Shown here piece by piece: positions 7,183-13,575 of a stretch of DNA of 13,575 nt. Position numbers and translations under genes: made by a program. Position 1 is the first letter of the stretch; every line of letters begins with the position of its first letter. The notes below the pieces were generated by a model. The model was not told where the DNA came from. It searched no databases and saw nothing but the letters and a program-made list of their open reading frames with translations. The stretch comes from M55B167 sp046482825 (GTDB lineage Bacteria > Verrucomicrobiota > Kiritimatiellia > RFP12 > UBA1067). The stretch spans positions 1 through 13,575 of the forward strand of contig JAWOEI010000002.1 of the NCBI GenBank assembly GCA_046482825.1, given 5' to 3'.

Positions 7183-8739
7183 ATGTCGAGACCCGTTAAT
7201 AAGACTCTTTCATTTCCGATTGCCGGAATAGGGCGTAGACTGTCATACGACAAACAGACTCGCCCTTATTCAACCCCTTATGCTTTGAACGTAAGGGGTA
7301 TCGGCACGTTGGAGAGAAGAAAACGAGGCGGGTCTAGGCCGGGGCTTGCTAAGCTTGTCGATATGGGACTTGATTCGGCAATAACGGCAATCAATGCAGT
7401 CACAACCGTTGATGATTCCGGTGTCCGCCTACGCCATATAATTGCAGTGGCAGGCGGAAAGCTTTACGACTTCGACGGCTCAACCTTTGCACAGAATGCA
7501 GCTGAGCTGTTATGGGACGATGGCAATCAGATATTGTGGGAGGATGGGTCAACCATTGTTTTTGATTCAACTGTTACCGCTGTCAACCCGGTTGCTTCGA
7601 CCGGAGCTCATCAGACAGCAGAATACAATGGAAAACTTTATTTGGCTGACTCATACTTAATGAGTTATGACCCGCTGACTGGAATAGTGGAAACTGTTTC
7701 CGCAACGCAGGGAGTTGTGCCGGCTGGATGCTCTTTGATATGCACATACAGAGACCGGATGATACTTGCTTCATCTCATTTATGGTTTGCATCCCGCAGC
7801 GGTGACTTCACTGACTGGAATTACGGATCGACATTCGAGGATGAATCACGTGCCATACTTGGGCAGGTAACTTTCTCAGGAATAATCGGAGAGCCAATCA
7901 CGGCTCTGATACCATTCCGTGATCAGTCCCTTATTATTGCATGTAAAAATTCTTTATGGGTGCTTAAAGGCGACCCTGCCACCGGTTCAATCGTAAATTT
8001 AAGCTCCGAAGTTGGAGTGATTGCGCCGGACGCATGGAGTCTTTCTCCTTCGGGCATGTTGGTGTTTTTGAGTAACGACGGTCTTTATATGAGTGGAGTG
8101 GATGACACCCCTGTTCGGGTAAGTGAAGAGCGGGTGCCTTATGAACTCAGAAACGTAAATACGGCAGCCGGAAACATATCAGTTGCGTACAATCCTGTTG
8201 AGCGTGGATTCAACATTTTTATATCAGCGACAAACTCATGGTTCTTTGATTTTGAACACAAAGCCCTCTGGAAGGACGTGTATCAACCCTCGCACTTCCC
8301 CGTATCAACTACGCTGAATGACGGCGACGGGCTTCGTACCGTTGTTCTGGGATCAACTGACGGCTATCTCAGGGTTTTCAGTTCAAGTGCAACCGATGAT
8401 GACGGAATACCCTTCACAAGTTCGGTGGTTGTCGGTCCATTCAGGATTGCAGCGGATGATGTCAGAGATGCAATACTGTCTGAAATACACGGCATACTGG
8501 CAGATAATTCAGGATCAGTTCGCTGGTCGGCATACATGGGCGGCAGTGCTGAACACGTTGCCGATATGTCTGAATCCATTCATAACTCGGATGCTTCTGG
8601 TATCTGGACAGAAAATCGCAACCGTGTTCAGCGTCCTCGGTGCCGGGGTGCATGGTGCGCTATCTGTTTAACATCGTCTTCAAGATGGTCATTTGAAGCT
8701 GTTTCTATTACGGGACGGCAATTAGGAAGGTTAAGGTAA
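7183..8739 (+). CDS. Tail nozzle (T7 gp12-like tail tubular protein)
   Basis: The product is 518 residues, probably beta-propeller-like, and forms the hexameric tube that ends a short tail. The N-terminus has YDKQTRPYSTPYALNVR (22-38) and RKRGGSRPGL (46-55). I recall this pairing from nozzle proteins of short-tailed phages. Repeated blade-like stretches follow, such as LYDFDGS, LYLADSYLMSYDPLTG and NSLWVLKGDPATGS. The C-terminus RNRVQRPRCRGAWCAI (478-493), then RWSFEAV and LGRLR, is also family-like. GAGG at 7169-7172 is 10 bases upstream of ATG. No frameshift is visible. T7 gp12 is larger, so this is a shorter relative or a looser structural match. Confidence 0.72.
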   Translation: MSRPVNKTLSFPIAGIGRRLSYDKQTRPYSTPYALNVRGIGTLERRKRGGSRPGLAKLVDMGLDSAITAINAVTTVDDSGVRLRHIIAVAGGKLYDFDGSTFAQNAAELLWDDGNQILWEDGSTIVFDSTVTAVNPVASTGAHQTAEYNGKLYLADSYLMSYDPLTGIVETVSATQGVVPAGCSLICTYRDRMILASSHLWFASRSGDFTDWNYGSTFEDESRAILGQVTFSGIIGEPITALIPFRDQSLIIACKNSLWVLKGDPATGSIVNLSSEVGVIAPDAWSLSPSGMLVFLSNDGLYMSGVDDTPVRVSEERVPYELRNVNTAAGNISVAYNPVERGFNIFISATNSWFFDFEHKALWKDVYQPSHFPVSTTLNDGDGLRTVVLGSTDGYLRVFSSSATDDDGIPFTSSVVVGPFRIAADDVRDAILSEIHGILADNSGSVRWSAYMGGSAEHVADMSESIHNSDASGIWTENRNRVQRPRCRGAWCAICLTSSSRWSFEAVSITGRQLGRLR

Positions 8740-8742
8740 TTT

Positions 8743-10002
8743 ATGTCGGGAGTAAAAATTTCAGCGGTAGCCGAAGACACTTCAGTAACTGGAGTTGAAC
8801 TTCTTCCGGTATCAGATAACGGAATCGCTAAGAGTGTTAAAATTTCTGATATCAAAGATTTTGCAATTGATCAGATTGAGGCTATTGCGGCTGGCTCTGC
8901 AATGACCGAAGCGGACAGTGTGTTTATCCTTCAGGGCGGAGTATTGAAGCCGGTTGATATCAGCTTGATTGTTTCCTATGCCACAGGGATTATCTGGGGT
9001 AAGACCGCCGAAAATGCTCCTGACAGTGCTGACTTAATGACTTTGAAGGATGGAAGTACCGAAAAGACCGTCACGCTGGCTATTCTGGCTGAATATGTAC
9101 GTGCCACTATTGAGGCGGCCATACTTGATGTTTCTAATTTGACCGCCACTTCCTCGATTGCATCAGATGACAAGTTGCTGGTTACAGTTGGGACAACCGG
9201 AAAATACGTCACATACGCAACGCTGGTTGCTCAGGTGTATAGCTCTCTAGCTGCGTATGTGACGGAGTTGACTGCTGTACCCGCTGGAGCAGACGGTGAT
9301 GTTCTTTATGTTCTGCAAGGAGGAGTTCAGAAAAAAATCACTTTGGAGCAGATCAAAACGTATATCGGGATTGGATCCGTAGCGAAAGCACCAGAAGTGA
9401 CAACAGCCGATTCTCTTCCTCAGTGGGCCAATACTACCGGAACTTTGAAAGACGGTATCGTCATTGCTACCACTGTCGATGACTCTGGAACTCACCTTGA
9501 AATCCCAACTTCTAAAGCTGTATATGATGCTATTGCCGCTTCTGCTGATACTAACGACGCGACCTTGAATACGGATGCGGATATTTCTGGTAACACATGG
9601 GTTATTGATGAAGATGACTTGGACAGTGATCTGGATACAAAGGTTCCGACTCAGCAGAGTGTCAAAGCGTATGTTGATGCACGGATATTGCAGTCTGTTG
9701 ACGGTACGCTTGCCACAGGCGACAACACTTCTTTTGATCCGACAAAGCTGGTTTACAATAAAACCTGCTCTGATTCGGGAGAGGATGATGTAATTGGCTT
9801 AAACGACGGAACGGTTATTGGCCAGATTCTCACTATTTATCTTGGAACTAAAGACGGTGATGACAATGCAATTATCACACCTGCAACTGCATTGAGTTAT
9901 GCTACCATAACCCTTGATGCAGTCAACGAGATTGCCACACTGCAATGGCAGGGTGCTACCGTAGGGTGGGCGATACTTTATTCAAACGGCACAATAGCGT
10001 AA
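8743..10002 (+). CDS. Tail- or head-fibre-like protein with five degenerate repeats
   Basis: The product is 419 residues. Five repeats of about 24 residues lie in the N-terminal half, at 17-40, 57-80, 95-118, 142-165 and 184-207. Each follows a pattern like DxLYVLQGGxxKxITLxxI. Two fibre-type motifs follow: EIPTSKAVYDAIA (253-265) and KVPTQQSVKAYVDARI (300-315), the common phage form in which a helix trimerises. The C-terminal 90 residues are beta-rich with Gly and Asp (ILTIYLGTKDGDDN, 362-375). AAGG (8733-8736) within the end of the nozzle gene precedes ATG by 6 bases. Its position after the nozzle and the fibre motifs suggest a trimeric fibre or its attachment piece. Whether it sits on head or tail is not shown. 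Confidence 0.62.
   Translation: MSGVKISAVAEDTSVTGVELLPVSDNGIAKSVKISDIKDFAIDQIEAIAAGSAMTEADSVFILQGGVLKPVDISLIVSYATGIIWGKTAENAPDSADLMTLKDGSTEKTVTLAILAEYVRATIEAAILDVSNLTATSSIASDDKLLVTVGTTGKYVTYATLVAQVYSSLAAYVTELTAVPAGADGDVLYVLQGGVQKKITLEQIKTYIGIGSVAKAPEVTTADSLPQWANTTGTLKDGIVIATTVDDSGTHLEIPTSKAVYDAIAASADTNDATLNTDADISGNTWVIDEDDLDSDLDTKVPTQQSVKAYVDARILQSVDGTLATGDNTSFDPTKLVYNKTCSDSGEDDVIGLNDGTVIGQILTIYLGTKDGDDNAIITPATALSYATITLDAVNEIATLQWQGATVGWAILYSNGTIA
8791..9363 (+). repeat. Five degenerate protein repeats in the fibre-like gene
   Basis: Five copies of a roughly 24-residue motif are spaced 38-47 codons apart. Examples are DSVFILQGGVLKPVDISLI (58-76) and GDVLYVLQGGVQKKITLEQI (185-204). They are similar in protein but diverged in DNA, so this is an old duplication series. 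Confidence 0.6.
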
Positions 10003-10013
10003 GGATAAGCATT

Positions 10014-10922
10014 ATGGATTTACAGAAAATAAACCCGGCTCGTTACATAACCGACACCGATCCTATCAGCGAATCAACTGTCAATGTGTCGGGATGGTAC
10101 ACTACCGAACATTGCTCTACGCAGGATCATGACAGTATTCCATTCCTTATGGCTCAGGGTTGGAGTGTTACTAATCATCGGTCGGTAACCTATCAAGACG
10201 GAACCATAACTCACTACTATACCTTGTCGAGACGCATTCTTCAGACAGAAAAGGTTCTTCAGGCTCTTATTACGTCTCAGACCGGAGCTTACAACGAGGG
10301 ACGCAGGCTTAACGATATGCGGTATGACGACATCGTTACTCTTTACTCCATTATGCTTGACAACACCGAGACTGAGCTTAACGGCATAAATTCAGCAGAC
10401 TCGACGTACGAGGATCTTGTTGATGCGATGATGGATGCACTGGATTCGGACTTTGACGAGTATAAGCTTTCGACCTCTGCGCTGATGGATGGATTCGGAG
10501 TTAGCGAGCTTGAGCGAATCAACATCAAATTCAACGCTTTGCTTGCCTCTTCTAAATCAGGTCTCATTAACAGAGGCATGTATAGCAGCACTATTTGGGA
10601 TTCAGTTAGTGCAGGCATAGAGCGTGAAAGAGCTTTTGCCATTACAGATCTGAATGACAAAATCAATGAACGCCAGCTGACAGTCGAAGAGCGTATATTC
10701 CGCGCACGGATAGACGTGCGTCTGAAAATCCTTGCTGCCCGAGACAGACTGCGTGAACAGCTTTCAAAAAGCGAAGAGGGTCACGTCGTTCTTCGCAATC
10801 GTGTACTCGATGCCCTTCTTGGCTTCATGGAGCGGCGTACAGACTCATATCCTGACCTGACAGCACAGGCTAAAGTAGTAAGTGACCTTGGAGCGGGAAG
10901 CGTGTCTTACCCGGCCCCCTAA
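10014..10922 (+). CDS. Helical virion-associated protein of unknown role
   Basis: The product is 302 residues. The N-terminal 75 residues are mixed and aromatic (STVNVSGWYTTEHC, 21-34). Residues about 75-275 are mostly charged helix with coiled-coil character: AYNEGRRLNDMRYDDIVTLY (92-111), LINRGMYSSTIWDSVSAGIE (184-203) and RIDVRLKILAARDRLREQL (232-250). I recall similar uncharacterised proteins beside fibre genes in related phages. I chose ATG 10014 because AAGGA (10001-10005) is 8 bases upstream; an in-frame ATG at 9945 lies inside the previous gene and is unlikely. It ends GCC CCC TAA, 4 bases before the fibre ATG, which raises the possibility of a +1 fusion. Possible roles are fibre attachment, fibre assembly or an internal protein. 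Confidence 0.6.
   Translation: MDLQKINPARYITDTDPISESTVNVSGWYTTEHCSTQDHDSIPFLMAQGWSVTNHRSVTYQDGTITHYYTLSRRILQTEKVLQALITSQTGAYNEGRRLNDMRYDDIVTLYSIMLDNTETELNGINSADSTYEDLVDAMMDALDSDFDEYKLSTSALMDGFGVSELERINIKFNALLASSKSGLINRGMYSSTIWDSVSAGIERERAFAITDLNDKINERQLTVEERIFRARIDVRLKILAARDRLREQLSKSEEGHVVLRNRVLDALLGFMERRTDSYPDLTAQAKVVSDLGAGSVSYPAP
10914..10922 (+). other. Possible +1 frameshift site joining the helical protein to the fibre
   Basis: The last codons GCC CCC TAA put a Pro codon before a stop within a C5-T string. A one-base forward slip would re-pair CCC as CCT and continue through AAA AAA into ATG of the fibre frame with no intervening stop. The fused product would be about 1040 residues. CCC followed by T before a slow codon is a known type of +1 shift site, but no stimulator is proven here. 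Confidence 0.25.
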
Positions 10923-10926
10923 AAAA

Positions 10927-13137
10927 ATGAATAGAATAAACTCAAAGCCGCGTAGACCTGTTATGTTCAGGTCAATGAGCAATACCCCGTTTAATCCACA
11001 GACGGGTAAGTATTGGGAGATGGGTTATCCTGATATGTTCAAGTCGTTTTTCGTGCGAGAACAACTTAGCGGTGATATTGTTCTGTGCGAAGACGGAAAG
11101 GGCAACTTAGTTCAGGTTGGATTGCCTCACAATATGCAGCAGTCAGTGTATGAGGCTTATGATACACCTGAATTTTCGGACGGGTTGACTTATATATGGG
11201 GAAGTGTGGCAGAAACAAAGAACGCTGCCGGTAAACCCATCAGCTGGCAGCAGTCTCGAACTGTTTTAGGTGAAAGCTCTTCCACTGTTCCATTTATAGA
11301 AAAGATTACACCGGCATACAGAAAGGGTGAATCTATCCTCTGCATCAAAATATCAAATGAAAAAGACTCAAATATTCAATGGCTTGACATAAATACAGCC
11401 GGGAGATGCTGGGCTAAGGATTCTGAATGCTTCCCATATCGTGAATCAGATCCATGGGCGGTTATTGTTGACGATCACAATGCGAAGGTGACCGTTAAGA
11501 ATGCCGGACTAACAGGAATTGCCGGCGCATGGATGGAGGCGCCCCCGCTTGATGTTACAGCGGCAGGCTATGTGTATGGAATGCTGGTGGAGACGACTCC
11601 GGGCATGTGGACATTCTCTATCCATTTCACAACAAACCAAGCCGATACCGAGGAATCTATAGCCGATATCGAAGCTGAAACAGTAAAGGTGAAGGCATTT
11701 GAATTTGAATTGGTTCCGCTAACCTCAACCACAAATGGAATCAGGATAAAGCGCGATTGGATTCATGGAGGTGTTTATGTTGACCGCTCTGGCAGTCTAA
11801 GCAACGAAATTCCGTTAGTTGATAGCGCTATAGGTTTATCCGGTGACTCAATTGGTATATCGCGTGATGATCACCAGCACCCGGTAAATGTTGACGAAAC
11901 GTTGCCACTTCCTATAGGGCCAGCAGGATTGGCCGGAACTAGCGAGGTTTATTCAAGAGTTGACCATGTACACAAGGGCGTCGAACTGGCCGATACCGTG
12001 ACTCCTGGAATGGGATCTTGTGGGGATTTGGAATCTGGAGGTTTTATAGGAACGTCAGATAAAGCGGCGCGTGCGGATCACGGCCATTTTATCCCTCTTG
12101 CCTTTTTGTTCATACCGTCCCCCCCCCGTACTCTTTTGCCGGATGTGGATGTGACGGGAGGAGAAGTTGGAACAAGCACGGAAGGTGCTTGTCTTGATCA
12201 TCAGCACCCGGTAAATGTTACACACGACAGTAACCTGGTACAATCTGTTGGTGCAGCAAACGATGCCGGAACATCATCAATTTATGCCCGTGTTGACCAC
12301 GTGCATGAGGGCGTCGAGCTGTCCGATACCGTGACTCCTGGATCGGGATCTGGAAGTGCTATAGGAACGTCAGATAAAGCGGCGCGTGCGGATCACAGCC
12401 ATTTTATTCCTCTTCCCTTTTTGTCCATTCCCCCGACATCTTCCCGTACTCTTTTGCCGGATGTGGGTTCGTCAGGAGGAGAAATTGGAACAAGCTCGGA
12501 AGGTGCTCGTCTTGATCATCAGCATCCGGTAAACGTTACAAGCAACGATAGCCTGGTGCAATCTGTTGGCTCAGCAAACGATGCCGGGACATCATCAATT
12601 TACGCACGCGTTGACCACGTGCATGAGGGCGGCGGTGAGGGTGAGCTTGAATCAAATCTCACCCCTCTGATAGATTATGAAACTGGATCGCCGGGATCTC
12701 CAGCCGCGACAACCGCATCGAAGTACAATCATCGTCATCCGTTAAATGTTACAGACGACGGTAACCTGGTACAATCTGTTGGCTCCGCAAACGATGCCGG
12801 GACATCATCAATTTACGCACGCGTTGACCACGTACATGAGGGCGGTGGAGGCTTAGAATTGCCATCCTCCCCATCTAACCCCTCTCCATTAACGACTTAT
12901 GGCAACAATAATACCGGTGCGGCAATTAGTACAACATGGACTGCCGGCGGCAGCAATTATCTTAAAATATGGCGGCAACGCTGGCGATACGTTGACACAG
13001 ACGGCGACGAAGAACTGCAAGGTATTCAACACTATGAAATTTACGACAAGAACACGGGCGGATTGATTTATGTTTCGGCAGAAAGTGTTTTCACGATCCA
13101 CACACCTTCGGAAGGAGTAAACCCTTGGGAAATTTAA
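10927..13137 (+). CDS. Tail fibre with ten H-x-H motifs in long repeats
   Basis: The product is 736 residues from ATG 10927. Residues 1-315 form a non-repetitive part with YWEMGYPDMFKSFFVREQL soon after the start. Residues 316-637 hold ten H-x-H motifs, nine preceded by Asp and one (NHRH) by Asn, within GTS...YARVDHVH- and DHQHPVNV-type modules. In T4 gp37 similar H-x-H motifs bind iron along the trimer axis, so a metal-stabilised trimeric shaft is a fair inference. The last 95 residues are a separate domain with KIWRQRWRYVDTDGDEE (677-693), a candidate tip. The start is uncertain: no good ribosome binding site precedes 10927, 10963 or 10975, and a GTG at 10882 would overlap the previous gene. 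Translation may depend on coupling 4 bases after the previous stop, or on a +1 shift. The last 13 bases overlap the next gene. Confidence 0.72.
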   Translation: MNRINSKPRRPVMFRSMSNTPFNPQTGKYWEMGYPDMFKSFFVREQLSGDIVLCEDGKGNLVQVGLPHNMQQSVYEAYDTPEFSDGLTYIWGSVAETKNAAGKPISWQQSRTVLGESSSTVPFIEKITPAYRKGESILCIKISNEKDSNIQWLDINTAGRCWAKDSECFPYRESDPWAVIVDDHNAKVTVKNAGLTGIAGAWMEAPPLDVTAAGYVYGMLVETTPGMWTFSIHFTTNQADTEESIADIEAETVKVKAFEFELVPLTSTTNGIRIKRDWIHGGVYVDRSGSLSNEIPLVDSAIGLSGDSIGISRDDHQHPVNVDETLPLPIGPAGLAGTSEVYSRVDHVHKGVELADTVTPGMGSCGDLESGGFIGTSDKAARADHGHFIPLAFLFIPSPPRTLLPDVDVTGGEVGTSTEGACLDHQHPVNVTHDSNLVQSVGAANDAGTSSIYARVDHVHEGVELSDTVTPGSGSGSAIGTSDKAARADHSHFIPLPFLSIPPTSSRTLLPDVGSSGGEIGTSSEGARLDHQHPVNVTSNDSLVQSVGSANDAGTSSIYARVDHVHEGGGEGELESNLTPLIDYETGSPGSPAATTASKYNHRHPLNVTDDGNLVQSVGSANDAGTSSIYARVDHVHEGGGGLELPSSPSNPSPLTTYGNNNTGAAISTTWTAGGSNYLKIWRQRWRYVDTDGDEELQGIQHYEIYDKNTGGLIYVSAESVFTIHTPSEGVNPWEI
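11872..12849 (+). repeat. Tandem DNA repeats in the tail fibre, 2 full and 2 partial units
   Basis: Units begin at CAC/CAT codons of DHQH-type motifs at 11872, 12199, 12517 and 12730, giving spacings of 327, 318 and 213 bases. The third unit lacks the segment that carries the third H-x-H motif and has a different spacer. Stretches are identical in DNA: 47 bases at 12574-12620 and 12787-12833, and 37 bases at 12045-12081 and 12360-12396. This identity points to recent duplication or ongoing recombination. Confidence 0.85.
12119..12127 (+). repeat. C9 homopolymer inside the fibre repeats
   Basis: Nine C in a row encode part of I-P-S-P-P-R in the first full repeat. The matching place in the second repeat is interrupted (CCCCCGACATCTTCCC) and one codon longer. 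Gain or loss of one C would shift the frame and cut the fibre after about 400 residues. Confidence 0.8.
13112..13117 (+). promoter_or_regulatory. Ribosome binding site supporting a TTG start
   Basis: AAGGAG lies within the end of the fibre gene, 7 bases before TTG 13125. It is one of the strongest sites in the window and decides the start of the next gene. Confidence 0.65.
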
Positions 13138-13575
13138 CCTTTGAACCATCTACAGGCAAACTGATGAAGGTTTCCGATCAGTTTGCGCAAAACTCTAATG
13201 GCGATCTTGCGTTGGGCACATGGCGGCGCATTGATGCGCCCCCGCCTAATGTCCCCAATAACATGAGGTGGGGATGTTCATGGGGGAGGGTTGACTCACC
13301 GAGTAATGTGTCTGAGGCAATGGGGTATGCTTATAGCAATGCCATGTACGGGACGGAAAAATGGGATGATATTGGAACATATCCTATATATATATGGTGG
13401 CCATGGGCTGGCATTTTTGTTGATAGCGGCACTGGATGGGGAGAGTATCAGTTTTGTTGTTGGTATGTCGATCTGATGTTTGTTCGATACCCATTACCGT
13501 CAGACGTTCGCGCAGCCGACATTAAAAAGGTCAAAATTTGGTGGGGGTTAGGCGGAGGCGGGGCAAGGCCATCAC
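13125..13575 (+). CDS. Tryptophan-rich protein, 3' end outside the window
   Basis: The frame starts at TTG 13125, 13 bases before the end of the fibre stop codon, and stays open to the edge of the window (150 codons seen). The start is supported by AAGGAG 7 bases upstream. The product begins MGNLTFEPSTGKLMKVSDQF, with TTG read as Met. It contains eleven Trp in 150 residues, for example MRWGCSWGRVD (52-62), YPIYIWWPWAG (88-98) and KIWWGLGGGG (138-147). No signal peptide is seen. Its overlap with the fibre gene suggests co-translation and a linked role, such as a fibre tip, receptor-binding protein or fibre-assembly protein. I do not recognise the family. Confidence 0.6.
   Translation, partial: MGNLTFEPSTGKLMKVSDQFAQNSNGDLALGTWRRIDAPPPNVPNNMRWGCSWGRVDSPSNVSEAMGYAYSNAMYGTEKWDDIGTYPIYIWWPWAGIFVDSGTGWGEYQFCCWYVDLMFVRYPLPSDVRAADIKKVKIWWGLGGGGARPS

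Noticed and set aside
11872..12849. Variable repeat of a diversity-generating retroelement
   Set aside because: No reverse transcriptase or template repeat is present in the window, and the differences between units are not confined to adenine positions.
11872..12849. CRISPR-like array
   Set aside because: The units are over 200 bases long, in frame and coding, with no short regular repeat-spacer structure.
13291..13476. A 61-codon + strand frame near the right edge
   Set aside because: It is in another frame of the TTG-started Trp-rich gene, which has a far better ribosome binding site and stays open throughout.

Overview
This window is a stretch of the virion-structure region of a tailed, short-tailed (podovirus-like) bacteriophage or prophage. 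All genes lie on the + strand, tightly packed, most with clear AAGGAG/GAGG-type ribosome binding sites. The gene order is lipoprotein - portal - small FmdB-like protein - scaffold - major capsid - decoration - terminator - small basic protein - short hypothetical - head-tail adaptor - small virion-like protein - tail nozzle - fibre-like protein - helical protein - HxH-repeat tail fibre - start of a further gene. No terminase, tape measure, tail tube, lysis enzyme, integrase, replication gene, tRNA or CRISPR array is visible. The host cannot be named from this sequence. GC is near 50%, and the strong Shine-Dalgarno sites suit an ordinary bacterial host. A lipobox at the left edge would suit a diderm host, but does not prove one.

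Left part (2-5699): a lipoprotein gene enters from outside the window and is followed by a 122-base gap with a possible promoter. The head-building cassette comes next: portal, FmdB-like protein, scaffold, major capsid protein and a decoration-type protein. It closes with a perfect 9-bp GC hairpin that probably trims transcription after the highly expressed capsid genes.

Middle (5700-8739): a 41-codon gene, a 93-aa hypothetical, a gp11-like adaptor, a 73-aa protein and a T7 gp12-like nozzle. An adaptor plus nozzle with no tape-measure gene is the main reason for calling this a short-tailed phage.

Right part (8743-13575): host-contact proteins. These are a fibre-like protein with five degenerate repeats, a 302-aa mostly helical protein, and a 736-aa fibre with ten H-x-H motifs in DNA repeats of about 106-109 codons. 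A tryptophan-rich protein then starts at a TTG and runs off the right edge. The two most interesting points are a possible +1 frameshift (CCC-TAA) joining the helical protein to the fibre, and a C9 tract inside the fibre repeats that could vary by slippage. Beyond these, the region looks like a normal structural module of a little-characterised phage lineage, and I see no sign of a defence system or other non-phage system.
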